Below are positions 23,901 through 33,955 of a stretch of 64,000 nt of DNA, piece after piece. The notes under the pieces were generated by a model, which ran no database searches, was not told the DNA's origin, and worked only from the letters and a program-made list of their open reading frames with translations. Position 1 is the stretch's first letter, and the number at the start of each line of letters is the position of its first letter. Position numbers and translations under genes: made by a program. The stretch comes from Leptasterias polaris (Eukaryota; Echinodermata; Asteroidea; Forcipulatida; Asteriidae), in assembly GCA_037783415.1 (NCBI GenBank), contig JAZGTN010000058.1, positions 3,322,001-3,386,000 of the forward strand, read 5' to 3'.

Positions 23901-26504
23901 ATGCCTAAACATATTCATAGATTACAAAATAACTTGGGAGTCATACAGAAGCGCACAAGAACTGGTAATGCTGTTATAAAGTATCCAAGGTTTTCTGAAA
24001 CCAAATATCCAGAAAAGTATTTTCACAGTATTTTACAACTATTTTTGCCGTATCGTCTGGATTTACATTTGAAGCCTTCACATTTTGAAACATTTGGAGA
24101 TTTTTACAAAAGTGGATGTGTTAAACTTGTTTCTGGTGTAGTATGTGTGAAAATTATTGTTGATAATAATCGTAGGAAATTTGAGGCTAACATTGAGTCC
24201 ATGGATGATGTTGAAGAGTATTTAGCCAAATTTGGTCCTCAGGAAGATGCATGGGCTTTACTCTGTCCAGAGACAGAAGCTCAAAGACTTGAATGTCAAA
24301 GTGAAAAGGCTGATGTAATTTGTGATAGTCAAGATGAATTTGCAATACCTGATCTCAAGTCTAATATTAAAAATGATATAGGATACTGTATTGAACCCCA
24401 TGCCGCTTGCATACCTAGAAAGGAAGCTCAGAGTCTTATGAGAATAATGAATGATGAACAAAGTAAAGTATTCTATATAATAAGACAATGGTGTATTGAT
24501 AAAGTCAATGGTAAAAATCCAAAACCTTTTCACATGTTTTTAACTGGAGGAGCTGGTACAGGAAAATCTCATGTCATAAAATGTATTTATAATGAATCTG
24601 TGCGTTTACTGCAAAAAATTAATCATAACCCGGACGACAATTGTGTATTATTGACAGCACCAACCGGAGTGGCTGCTTTTAATATTAATGGTTTTACTTT
24701 GCATAGTGCATTATCAATAACGCCTGATATTTCACTACCTTATAAACCATTAGGTGAGGAAAAACTAAGTACATTGCGTAATAAATTGGCAACCTTGCAG
24801 ATTTTGATTATTGATGAAATATCTATGGTTGATCAGAAAATGATGTGTTACATACATGGACGACTAAGACAGGTAAAACAAACTAAGACTCAGTGTGCAT
24901 TTGGGAATGTTAGTATACTTGCAGTTGGTGATTTTTATCAATTACCACCAGTAAAAGGGAAATCCTTGCATCATAATACTGTAGGAGCAAGTTTATGGCA
25001 TGATAATTTCAAAGTGTTTGTATTGAATGTAATTATGAGGCAAAAAGATGACTTGAAATTTACACATGTTTTGAACAAGTTGCGAGTGAAAACGAAAAAG
25101 GATAAATTGTTGGATGAAGATATCGCTATGTTAAAGGCATGTGAAACTGGAGAGGACATGAATGATGCACTTCACATCTATCCTACTAATAAACAAGTTA
25201 ATAAGTATAATTTGCAAACAATGCATGAAAAATGTCCAGAATCTATGTGTATTGAAGCTAAAGATTATGAAAAAGATGGAAGTAGTCAACACAAACTAAG
25301 AGATAAGCCATTGAAATCTGAGCGGACTTTGTGTAGATCATTATGGATTGGTGTTGGTGCCAAAGTTATGTTAACAAGAAACATAGATGTATCAGATGGA
25401 CTTGTCAATGGAGCATTTGGTACTGTTGTTGAAATAGAAATGTTACGAGACACATCTGAACCCAAATGTATAAAGGTAGCCTTTGATAATAAGAGTGTTG
25501 GAGCTAAATGCAGAAGGCAGTCAGTGTCTTTGGATAATTACAACACTATTTCAATTAACATGGAGGAAGAGAATATTGGTAAAAAGTGCATCCGGAGACA
25601 ATTTCCATTGAAACTAGCATGGGCTTGCACAGCACATAAGTGTCAAGGAATGACAACAAACAGAGCTGTAGTGTGTCTAGCAAAAACATTTGCAGCAGGG
25701 CAAGCATATGTTAGTTTGAGCCGTGTGACGTCATTGAGTGGTCTCATTATTGAAGATTTTGATGAAAAATATATTTACTGTGATAAATCAGTAGCACAAT
25801 CTTTAAATGATATGTCTGAATTTAGTTTAATTGGGAAACAATATTCAGGAAAGAGTACCACAATCATATTGCATAATGTTGAAGGCTTAAAGAATCATTT
25901 GATGGATTTGAAGGGTCAACCTGAAATGAAAGAGTCAGATTTTCTATGTTTAACTGAAACATGGATTGGTGTGGATGATGAAATTGAAGAATTGAATTTA
26001 GAACATTTCAAATGCTACCATCAGTTTAGATCAATGTCATATGATAATTCCATGAGCACATTACAGCAACAAAGTCATGGTGGCGTTTCTGTATATGGCA
26101 AGCAATCCAGAAATTTCAATCGGTTAAATATAACATGTCATAATTTAGAATATCTTGCTTTTCATATTGTTTCAAATATATCACTAATAGTAGCAGTAAT
26201 ATACCGACCTCCATCTTACAAGATAAATCATTTTGTCAATAACTTATCTCACTTGGTAACTGAAATTCATAAGATCAGCCATAGAAGTATAATAATGGGA
26301 GATTTTAATGAGAACTTATTGGGCAATCAATCACATGTTGAGGATATATTGCAACAGCATGGATATAAACAATGTGTACAAAATGCTACTACTGAAAATA
26401 ATACATTACTGGATCATGTGTATGTCAGAGGTTTGGATGATGTTGTTACCACAGTCATACCAACGTATTATAGTTACCATGAATCTGTGAAAATTCAGTT
26501 TTGA
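20943..26504 (+). CDS. Helitron A Rep/helicase/endonuclease (1,853 aa, open)
   Basis: The longest open piece of helitron A. Residues ~1-120 are basic repeats with a KYHxN core spaced ~20 residues. A Cys cluster starts at C157 (CAVC) and runs to WICYTCHRK. The Rep nuclease has the HUH motif GSPHTH (H650, H652) and the two-tyrosine motif YIAAYVSK (Y842, Y846, K849). The PIF1-type helicase shows Walker A GGAGTGKS (K1208), DE (D1291-E1292), VGDFYQLPPV, and AYVSLSRV. The C-terminus is an APE-like endonuclease: LTETW (E1672), YRPP, GDFNEN (D1787), LLDHVY, SYHES. All catalytic motifs seem intact, so a shorter Rep-Hel-EN protein is conceivable, but the proteases upstream are out of frame. Rep nicks and rejoins DNA while the helicase unwinds it in rolling-circle transposition. 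Confidence 0.85.
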   Translation: MKAKYQEHFDCREKKKCLRKSVYDRYKEQINNTNRMKYKVDGKYREMKKIKLKSRYHENFKYKLQKNNKNKIHYHTNVQYRYNLINSIKSKYHSNVQYRCNLINNIKRKYHGNAIFKQGAKDNMVYKRCIVKEERYHIESVIHNFQEKMISGPEFICAVCLKLLFRNQVLKCNKQRYKHSEYVSEKYLHRCNEKCLTKCALSKCRSCLWICYTCHRKLIANRIPAEASANNLTLSDIPEQLKQLNNLEQHLIARSIAFMKIVNLPKGGQNGIIGPCVCVPSNTKECVQSLPRCENENEVIRIKLKRKLSYKGYYEYKFVSKSKVEEALHYLKVNNKWYNDIVIEEDWINPVPEEPANNESEEPNEKDECSDEEEDTDEDRLCGIQLDTCMQPADIGQEILDQYFDDVFCVAPCEGNNPVRVLMEEGNEAKCFPALFPTGSPIFGDKRNVRITLCRYLLNRLMNVDNRFSKNVDYIFYAQYLSEIQQVLSSVSIALRKGCVKTREGHNLNASMLNNRDKLRNMLKSDNGYKFLKPIRGTSPYWQSTQRDIYAMIRQLGLPTWFCSFSSADMRWSEVINTLLKQQGDCRTIDELDWIDKCMLLKSNPVSVARIFDRRFHVFLKEVILSEARPIGKVIDYFYRVEFQLRGSPHTHCLFWIENAPQLDIDKDEDVIQFIDKYVSCKMPSKEEDVELNDILSHVQIHSKKHSKSCKKKGTECRFNFPRPPSERTFIVRHKPDEGKKIDKASAKQECDNAKEILKSVWEAVKNEDNQNKSTHDMFTDIGITQAVFEEANNIVTNKISIVLKRNPQDVWVNQYNPHLTRAWNANLDIQYITDIYGCVGYIAAYVSKAEREMGMLLNQAQQEAVKGNLDARQSVKQIGQVYLQNREISAQEACFRVCNLRLKEGSRKVEFIPIGENPVRMSLPLRLIQNRRNEGDESVWISSRIDKYKARPKSHQFDTMCLATFCSEYRILCSTEAAKVNRRGKMPKHIHRLQNNLGVIQKRTRTGNAVIKYPRFSETKYPEKYFHSILQLFLPYRLDLHLKPSHFETFGDFYKSGCVKLVSGVVCVKIIVDNNRRKFEANIESMDDVEEYLAKFGPQEDAWALLCPETEAQRLECQSEKADVICDSQDEFAIPDLKSNIKNDIGYCIEPHAACIPRKEAQSLMRIMNDEQSKVFYIIRQWCIDKVNGKNPKPFHMFLTGGAGTGKSHVIKCIYNESVRLLQKINHNPDDNCVLLTAPTGVAAFNINGFTLHSALSITPDISLPYKPLGEEKLSTLRNKLATLQILIIDEISMVDQKMMCYIHGRLRQVKQTKTQCAFGNVSILAVGDFYQLPPVKGKSLHHNTVGASLWHDNFKVFVLNVIMRQKDDLKFTHVLNKLRVKTKKDKLLDEDIAMLKACETGEDMNDALHIYPTNKQVNKYNLQTMHEKCPESMCIEAKDYEKDGSSQHKLRDKPLKSERTLCRSLWIGVGAKVMLTRNIDVSDGLVNGAFGTVVEIEMLRDTSEPKCIKVAFDNKSVGAKCRRQSVSLDNYNTISINMEEENIGKKCIRRQFPLKLAWACTAHKCQGMTTNRAVVCLAKTFAAGQAYVSLSRVTSLSGLIIEDFDEKYIYCDKSVAQSLNDMSEFSLIGKQYSGKSTTIILHNVEGLKNHLMDLKGQPEMKESDFLCLTETWIGVDDEIEELNLEHFKCYHQFRSMSYDNSMSTLQQQSHGGVSVYGKQSRNFNRLNITCHNLEYLAFHIVSNISLIVAVIYRPPSYKINHFVNNLSHLVTEIHKISHRSIIMGDFNENLLGNQSHVEDILQQHGYKQCVQNATTENNTLLDHVYVRGLDDVVTTVIPTYYSYHESVKIQF

Positions 26505-27216
26505 GTAAATGCAATACAATTACTATATTGAAGTTTAACAGTATTTTCACAACTGTTTGGAGAGGTTTTCTTCAATACATTGCAATGAAACATGGGAAAG
26601 TGTTTTCCAGTCAATAAAATACAAAACATCAGAACAACAAAAAATCATACAAATTAAAACAATCATAGACAAATAAACAACAAAAACTGAACAAGAGTAC
26701 AAGTATGAAATCAAATGCAGACAATTCCATAAAAATACAAGGAAAGTGCATCACAAAGGGAAAATAAGAAACTGAAGTGAAGAAATGAATACATATAACA
26801 TAGAATAACCAAATTAGTACATCAGTAATTGGCCATATTTTTTTAATTTTATGCACATTTCGAATTATGTCTACAAAAGGTAATTTTGAAATGGGAATTT
26901 AACGTTGATAAAATGATAATATGGTTACCGAATATTCTTATGATATTGTTAAAAATGATGTATTTTGCATGTTTTATAGATTATTGCTGATGTTTATGTA
27001 TGTATAATTAAATATAAAGAAAAATAAATTATAAACAAAAAAGCAGATATGATCACCAATTACTTTACTAATTGTTGATCAAAGTTGATAGCTCAATTTG
27101 TTGTCTGTAAATAATGTTCAGCATTTACCCTGTGGATGTTGTTGAACATTACACCATTTAGAAGTATGCTGTAATCAAGCTAACAATGTGTGGTTTGATG
27201 ATATCTCTACCTTCAG
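26505..27216. other. No recognisable gene; 3' flank of helitron A
   Basis: A-rich sequence after the endonuclease stop codon, with AATAAA-like polyadenylation signals (near 26612 and 27024). The 3' end of the helitron probably lies in or beyond this region. I could not fix it. Confidence 0.4.
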
Positions 27217-27349
27217 CTCAAGTCAGCTATCAGCTGAGGAATGTCTTATAACTGAGACTATCCTCAATATGGTGTCTTGGACAAGAGGCAGTCATCCGCA
27301 GAGGATGACTTCTCTACTGCAGGACATTGCAGGACTGTCGACCACTCAG
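27217..27349 (+). other. Exon-like segment 1 of a tandem duplicate
   Basis: Bounded by an acceptor-like 'ctaccttcag' and a donor CAG|GTGAGC. Its sequence (QYGVLDKRQSSAEDDFSTAG in one frame) closely resembles the second segment at 27485-27684, about 335 bases downstream. The matching frame has a stop upstream, so this copy is probably decayed. I do not recognise the protein. Confidence 0.35.
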
Positions 27350-27484
27350 GTGAGCATGTTGTTATATTTTACATTCTATTTGTGAATGAAATTGTGTAGC
27401 AAGTAATAATACATGACATTTTCAATAACTTTCAATGTAAAAGTTTTATATTTGTAAAGATTAAATAGTTGTTTCAATTACCAG

Positions 27485-27684
27485 TGAAATCTTTTTATCC
27501 AATATACAATAGTCTTTATGAATCAGCTAGTCACCTACCAGCTGACGGAAGTATTGTAACTGAGACCTATCGTCAATATGGTGTCTTGAACAAGAGGCAG
27601 TCATTTGCTGAGGATGTCTTCTCTACTGCAGGACATTGCAGGACTGTCGACAGTCTACATCAGATAATGACATCAACCATTCAG
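27485..27684 (+). other. Exon-like segment 2 of a tandem duplicate
   Basis: A 200-base open segment between 'caattaccag' and CAG|GTGAGC. It encodes SLYESASHLPADGSIVTE and later QYGVLNKRQSFAEDVFSTAG. The introns on both sides are also similar to those of segment 1, so intron and exon were duplicated together. A third partial unit starts at about 27790 and fades out. It may be a host exon or a fragment captured by helitron A. There is no family match from memory. Confidence 0.4.
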
Positions 27685-27784
27685 GTGAGCATGTTATTAT
27701 ATTATACGTACTGTTTCTTAAAAGAATTGTATAGCATTTAGTAATAATACAACACATTTTTAATCACTTTCAGTGTGAAAGTTT

Positions 27785-27870
27785 CTATTTGTAATGATAA
27801 TATATAGTGGAACAAATTCCCAGTGAAATCCAAAAATACAATAGTCTTGGAATAAATTGTGTCTAAAGAC
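27785..27870 (+). repeat. Third, truncated unit of the ~335-bp tandem duplication
   Basis: 'gtgaaatcc' preceded by an acceptor-like 'cccag' (27823) and followed by 'aatacaatagtcttgg' repeats the start of segment 2 at a spacing of 339 bases, then diverges. Confidence 0.5.
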
Positions 27871-28469
27871 CCATCAATAATGTACAGCAGCTTTTGATTG
27901 CAACATTTGAATTCAAACCCTATTGGATAAATGACAACCATTACTATCGATTTATTTATTAAGTTTAATCACTGAATTTGTTTAAAGTTTGAAAGGTTAC
28001 TTTTATGAACAATGATGTATTGTAACTTTATCTTTAATGTCTATGCCATCCAAGGAACGTCCTCATTTATGGTCCGGATTTTCAAAAGAGTAAAATGTCA
28101 CATTTTATAAGGTGTAATATGTTGATTTCAATATTGTTGAAACTATTTGTCAGTTATACCAAATGAGATATTCGTGTTTACAATCATGAAAGAACATCTT
28201 TAAACAAAACAGTAATTGACACAACACCAGTACTGAAAAGGCACTTGTTCATGATAAATGCAAATGGAAACATAGTTTTAATTAACCAGAGATGCCTCTC
28301 TAGAAAATATGAGAACAAATATTATTTTTTTGTTACATTAAATACTTTAAATAATTTAAAAATACAATTGAATCTCGGAATGTACTAACAATCAACAAAC
28401 AATGTGTGAAACTCATGTGTTATAGTTTGTAAATTTCTATCAATTTTCAAATATTATCATCATTGACAG

Positions 28470-28689
28470 AAAGTATGCACCTTTCGTAACAGATTCTACA
28501 CAGAAGAAACTATTCAGTGATGTCTTCCTATCATACTTCCTTTGGTTTAAGGAGAAACCTTTATGGAGCTACTGTGAGTTGAACTACATCACATTCTGTG
28601 GTGCCTTGGTGGAGAAACCTTTATGGAGCTACTGTGAGTTGAACTACATCACATTCTGTGGTGCCTTGTTTCACATTTTACTAACGTAA
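28470..28689 (+). other. Exon-like open frame with perfect 60-bp tandem duplication
   Basis: An acceptor-like 'catcattgacag' precedes a frame of ~73 codons ending in TAA at 28687. It begins KYAPFVTDSTQKKLFSDVF and includes ELNYITFCGAL twice. The double peptide comes from an exact 60-base duplication (28551-28610 and 28611-28668), which keeps the frame. It could be the terminal exon of a gene or of a captured fragment. Splice phase does not fit directly to segment 2, so the two need not belong together. Function unknown. Confidence 0.35.
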
Positions 28690-29129
28690 AAAAAAAATAT
28701 ATATAGAAGTTAGAGAAGTCAATTTAGTGTTTTTGTACAAAGAATTTAATTTCAAAACAATTTCATTGTTGCATTTCAGATGTAATCTATTTAACTGTGT
28801 ATTGATTATGTTTACATGCAGTGAAAACTAAATCTGTATGTTTCATATTCTTCGAACGTCAATAAATAAAACAAAAACCAAAAAAAATTAATTTGGTGTT
28901 CAGGTATAATCATAGTTTGTCTCGATGATTAAACTTATTTACATTTTTACAACTTGTGCTCAGACCCTGGAAAGTTTATAAAGAAATGTTTGTACGGAGA
29001 GTTTGCATGGCTTCAGATAAAAGTTCCAACCCCCCCCCCCCCCCCCCCCCACCCTCTCCAACCTTATCAGAGTGTGTTCTGGGAATCCCATGAATTTTTC
29101 ATGGCATTTCATGAAGGGGAGGTTTTTGT
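28690..29129. other. No recognisable gene; contains a 21-base poly-C run
   Basis: AT-rich spacer with an uninterrupted run of 21 C (29030-29050), a place where assembly length errors are likely. The short frames across the run are artefacts of low complexity. Confidence 0.6.
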
Positions 29130-30756
29130 GACGTAAACCAGACACTTGCCAGATCACAACATAGTTAAAAACTCAAAATAAATTCCCACTTTCAAGTTAC
29201 TGGGCATTTCCGGTTTCGCCCGGAAGTAGAGGTCATGTGAGGTCATGCGCATGCCCACAAAATTAAGACCTATTTGACCTTAGTATGATCCCACATAAAG
29301 CAACCGCCGGTCTCTTAAGTGTTATTTGTTACAGACTTTCAAACATAAACAAATAAATAAGGGAATACGCTTAAGAAACATAATTTAAAGTTTGAGTGGC
29401 CAGGGCAAGGCTGCTTGCACATTAATATACTATCGTGCGTCATTTGTTGTCCTTTTTGGACCAGATGTAAATGTCAAAATGTTCTCATGTCTGTCCAAAA
29501 CTTTGAGCAAGGTTAATTCTACAACCTGATATAAAAATTATCCTCAAATAGTAGTTTTAAAGAAATGAATAAGATAAGATATTAAGAAAATTTCAACTCA
29601 ATACGTGAATCACACATTAAAAGCAGATCTGAGTTTGCCTACATGTATGACAAACTCGGGTTCATACCAACTGGTTTGGGAATGAGCAGTTTTCAACAAG
29701 ATCTTTCTTATCTGATCAAAAGTGCAAACATGTGGTTTAGGGTGTCATTGCCTGTGAGTTTACAGACAGAACCATCGACGAAATTTCACAGTTTCTTGTT
29801 TAAAATGTGAAGTATTGGGAAAGTGAGTCAAATGTTATCATTAAAGCAACTTTGAATCATAAAAATCGACCAAATATATCTCGAGAAATTGAATAAGAAA
29901 CTATAAAACTTTCTCTCTGCTCTTCAGCATTTCGGTGATTTGACACCAGCAAGTAGGCTTGTGGGTTATGGATCACTGGCCTTGGGGAATTGGTTCCAGG
30001 GAGAATGTTTATAAAACAATTACTTAACTGATAACAGCTGATAAGATTCACAGTGAAACTGGTGAATAGAATTCTGAGATTTTGGTAAATTGTGGGAAAA
30101 TCACTTAATGTTCCGATTGGAACTGGAAGTCAATCTCAAAATGATCTGTTCTTTAAAGCATTTGTAGAACATTTAACAACCTATCCGATGATGTGTACAT
30201 TGTAAAAATCCGAATTATGGTTTTTGAGTTATGATTTTTACAAATATTAAACTTTGATTAAATGTCATTCAGTGCCCGATGACGTCATCATGACGTAATT
30301 AAGTATGTGTTGTCTTGATACTAAGGTTCAACTATCTGGTGAGTTTCAACATTCAATTCAATCTCAATCTTGAGTTATTCCATAGATAAGCTCGAAAGTT
30401 GTTTTTTTAAGGAAAAAAAACGAAGGTGAACTTCGACCTAGGGTAACGACCTGGAAGATAAGGTCGTACGATTTTGGCGTTAACTTTTCAAATGTTGCCC
30501 CAGTCTTGATCTATGCGATGCCCAAGTATGAACATCATAGCTTTCATATTCGTTGAGATACAGCAAAAAGCAAATGGTCACTTTTCAACTTTAAAAACCT
30601 TGTAATTCGATACCTGATGACGTCATCATGACGCAAATCTTCGCGTGCCGTCCTCATATTAAGGTTCAAGTGTATGCTAAGTTTCAAGTTTGTACACCTT
30701 TTACTTTTTGAGAAATCTTGTCGAGAAAGTTCAGGGAAAAGAAGAACAGGAAGAAA
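29130..30756 (+). repeat. R1 repeat, long copy (near-identical to 62258-63875)
   Basis: About 1.6 kb that recurs in the same orientation at 62258-63875 with very few differences. Examples: a 64-codon minus-strand frame differs at one residue between copies, and both share the TGATGACGTCATCATGACG block and the same right edge 'aacaggaagaaa|ctag'. The low divergence implies recent movement or duplication. No protein is encoded by a conserved frame. Confidence 0.85.
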
Positions 30757-30800
30757 CTAGAGATTCAGTTTTTGTTTACTACAAAAACAAGGTGTTCGTG
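30757..30800 (-). repeat. Hairpin-CTAG junction (helitron-like 3' end, minus strand)
   Basis: Read on the minus strand, GAACACCTTG is followed by a stem GTTTTTGT/ACAAAAAC and, ~7 bases later, CTAG next to a T. The layout matches the ends at 3546, 6104, 7891 and 61841. Confidence 0.55.
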
Positions 30801-30890
30801 GGGAGTAATTGAATGAATTGGTAACGTCATTATACCTTATCAATCCAATTCCTGGTTCAGGAGTTATGAACGTTTCAAAAATTTAACAAG

Positions 30891-31480
30891 AACTTCCGGT
30901 TTGAACCAGATGTCGAGGTCAAATAGAGTCATATGTTGATTAGTTTATGAAGACCTTTCAGATGATGTATAGATTGAAAAAATAAAATGTGTGGTTCAGA
31001 AGTTATGATATTTTGAAATATAAAGACTCAACTTCCGGTTTGAACCGGAAGTCAAGGTCAACCGAGGTCACACTCGGTAGCGTTGGTTAAGTTACAAAAG
31101 TTTTAACTGATGATGTACAGGGGAAAAAAACAATGAGTGGTTCAGAAGTTATTAATTTTTCAAATAATAAATGTTAACTTCCGGTATGAACCGGATGTCA
31201 GAGTCAATAGAGGTCACACTTGGTAGCGTTGGTGAAGTCTCCGATGTCCTTTCTCTTGACGTATAGATGATAAAAATCGAATATGTGGTTCAGGATTTAT
31301 GATTTTTAAAACATTAAAAAGCAACTTCCGACTTCAACCGGAAATCAAGGTCAAACGGGGTCACATAATGTGTAGCGTATGATTAGTTTATTATGACCTT
31401 TCAGATGATGTATGAATTGTTAAAATCCAATGTGTGGGTCCAGCAGTTAAGAATTTTTTTAATATTAGATGGACCACCTC
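30891..31480. repeat. Four-unit tandem array, ~139-147 bp period, with ACTTCCGGT palindromes
   Basis: AACTTCCG starts at 30891, 31030, 31176 and 31323. Each unit has an ACTTCCGGT...ACCGGAAGT imperfect palindrome, then TCAAGGTCA or a variant, GAGGTCACA, and later 'atgatgta' and 'ggttcag' boxes. These strings match the ETS (GGAA core) and nuclear-receptor half-site (AGGTCA) consensus. No binding is shown. Related single units are at 3.84 and 61.55-61.70 kb. Confidence 0.7.
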
Positions 31481-31499
31481 TGTGATGCAATGCGAAATA

Positions 31500-32909
31500 T
31501 ATTCCTAACCTACTTCTAAGAAGTACGCTTGAGAAACATAGTTTAAAGTTTGAGTGGCCAGGGCAAGGTTGTTTACACGCTGCACATGACATGGTTACTT
31601 TACAAAACAAACTTGAAAAATAATGACAAATCTGCTTACCTGAAAGCTGACAGTCATGCTGTACTTTAACTCAACAAGTAATTATTGTTTCTGGAACATA
31701 CGATGCTAGTTAGAATATATGTTTAGTAGATTAATTTAGACAATTCGTAAAACTACTTTTACGATTTTAGAGAAACAATGGCAGTTTTCTGCATCTCCCC
31801 TCTTCATGACAAGAGGGCGCTATCACGCTGGAGCAGTGGGCTCTAGAAGGAGTTATGATTTGTTTCAATAGACGGATTATTCTGTGAGGTGCAATATAAT
31901 TTGTTGTACCACCGATATTCAACATGCAAACAGCACAACTCTACGTGCGTTGGACAGGACGTTGTCAACTAATTCACGTGTCGATGCACGAGTGTAGGAT
32001 TGGCGTGTACTATCGTGCGTTGTAAATTTGTGGGTTAACATACAGGTGCGCTTGAACGTCCTTTTTCGATCAATTTTAAGGTCGAAATGGTGTCATTCTG
32101 TGCAAAAGTTCGAGCAGGCTTGACATTCTACAACCTGGTACAAATATTATGCAAAAATTTTCATTATTTTTAAAGATATGAATAAGATTATATATTATGG
32201 AATTTTCAAATTCCGATTTGAACCGGAAGAAAGGGGCACAGGGATTATGTTCTGTGTAGCGTTTGTCGAGCTTTTAACGACCTATCCGATGATGTGTAGA
32301 TTGTAAAAATCCACGTTGTAGTTCACAAGTTATAAATTTGTAAAGTATTAAACTTTGATTCACTGTAATTTGATACCCGATGACGTCATCATGACATCAT
32401 CAAGTGTGTGTCATCTTGATACTAAGGTTCACTTTTCTGATGAGTTTTAATGTTCCATTCAATTTCAATCTGGAGTTATGCTGTAGATAACCCCGAAAAA
32501 CGTTTTTTTTAAGAAAAACACAAAGGCAAACTTTGACCTTCCGGTACGACCAGAAGCAAAGGTCGTACGCATTCGATGTTAATCTTTCAAATGTTGCCCC
32601 ACTCTTGAACTATCATATGCCCAACTATGAATATCATAGCTTTCAAATTAAATGAGATACAGCGAATAGCAAATGATCACTTTTCAACTTTAAAAACCTT
32701 GTAATTCGACACCTGATGACGTCATTATTGCGTCATGACTATTGTGCCGTCTTTATATTAAGGTTCAAATGTCTGATGACTTTCAAGGTTCAATTCAGTT
32801 TCAATCTTGAGTTATGCTGTAGAGAAGAGTTGCGCGGAAGAAGATGGAGAAGAAAAACAAAAAACAGAACAAAATCAAGAGGTGTTCGTGCTCATATTGC
32901 ACGAACACC
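31500..32909 (+). repeat. R1 repeat copy forming the left arm of a large inverted repeat
   Basis: Shares with 29.1-30.75 kb the 'gagtggccagggcaaggtt'-type start, the 'tactatcgtgcgt' string, the TGACGTCATCATGAC block and the 'aactttgaccttccggtacg'-type block. Its right end is GGTGTTCGTGC-TCATATT-GCACGAACACC, a perfect 11-bp hairpin, then TAACTAG. From about 32025 onward it is the inverted partner of 33053-33955. Confidence 0.75.
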
Positions 32910-32912
32910 TAA

Positions 32913-33052
32913 CTAGAAATCTAGAGTTTGTGGACAAACTCAGGGTGTTCGGGTCGAACGAAATAAAGTGACTGCGTAAATAAAAATAGGGAAATTATTG
33001 TGTGAAGGTTTTTTTTTGTAATTGTGCTGTGCTGACAGGCAAAATATTTATT
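32913..33052 (-). repeat. Partial helitron-like end between the arms of the inverted repeat
   Basis: CTAGAAATCTAGAGTTTGTG begins here and also at 63876. On the minus strand it ends GAGTTTGT-CC-ACAAACTC (perfect 8-bp stem), then CTAG and T. The two copies agree from the CTAG through 'gctgtgctgaca', where the window ends for the second. This looks like one element inserted at two places beside R1. Confidence 0.6.
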
Positions 33053-33955
33053 AGGTGTTCGTGCAATATGAGCACGAACACCTCTTGTTATTGTTTTTTT
33101 TTTTTTTTTTCTTCTCCTTCTTCTTATTCGCAACTCTTCTCTACAGCATAACTCAAGATTGAAACTGAATTGAACATTGAAACTCATCAGATAATTGAAC
33201 CTCAATATGAAGACGGCACAGTTGTCAGTACGTCATGATGACGTCATCAGGTGTCGAATTACAGGGTGTTTAAGGTGAAAAAATGACCATTTGCCTTTTG
33301 CTGTATCTCAACGAATATGAAAGCTATGATGTTCAAAGTTTGGCATCTGATAGACCAAGACTGGGGCAACATTTGAAAAGTTAACGCCAAAATTGTACGA
33401 CCTTAACGTCTGGGTCGTTACCCAGGTCGAAGTTCACCTTCGATTTTTTCCTTCAAAAAACAACTTTCGAGCTTATCTACGGAATAACTCAAGATTGAGA
33501 TTGAATTGAATGCTGAAACTCACCAGATAGTTGAACCTTAGTATCAAGACAACACATACTTAATTACGTCATGATGACGTCATCGGGCACTGAATTACAT
33601 TAAATCAAAGTTTAATATTTGTAAAAATCATAACTCAAAAACCATAATTCGGATTTTGACAATCTACACATCATCTGAAAGATCGTTAAAAGTTTGACAA
33701 ACGCTTCACAGAACCCGTACAATATTTTAACTTACTTTCGAAAGTTTCGGTTCATAACGGAAGTTGAAAATTTCAGATTATCTTATTTTATTCATATCTT
33801 TAAAACTCTTGATCACTTCAGCATAATTATTGTATCAGATTGTAGAACAGCAATCCCTCTTAAACTTATGCACTGAGATAACAACATTTTGACCTTACTA
33901 TTTGGTCGAAAAAGGACGTAAAAGCACACCTGTTGACCCACACGTTTTGCCCCAT
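33053..33955 (-). repeat. R1 repeat copy, right arm of the large inverted repeat
   Basis: Reverse-complement relative of ~32025-32909: hairpin GGTGTTCGTGC...GCACGAACACC, T-rich and CTTCTT-rich stretch, TGATGACGTCATCA block, and 'gtcgaaaaaggacgt' matching 'acgtcctttttcga' on the left. The arms are imperfect, so this is two old copies head to head, not a recent palindrome. Confidence 0.75.

Larger units (their letters stand above)
16909..26504 (+). mobile_element. Helitron A (helentron type), coding region broken by frameshifts
   Basis: The coding body of a rolling-circle transposon. Four consecutive plus-strand frames together match the single long protein of helitron B at 40747-49731 in the same domain order: PHD-like finger, C76-like and OTU proteases, basic repeats, Cys cluster, Rep HUH, PIF1-type helicase, APE-like endonuclease. 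The endonuclease and OTU place it in the helentron/Helitron2 group. The coordinates cover only the coding body, because the termini were not found. In a 71-residue window around Walker A I count 58 identities with helitron B, so the two are related but separate lineages and not a recent duplication. Confidence 0.85.

Noticed and set aside
28954..29136. Proline- or glycine-rich frames across the poly-C run
   Set aside because: Produced by the 21-base homopolymer and not by coding selection.
29857..30051. 64-codon minus-strand frame, also at 62976-63170
   Set aside because: Occurs only because the whole 1.6-kb R1 repeat is duplicated; no domain, and other R1 copies lack it.
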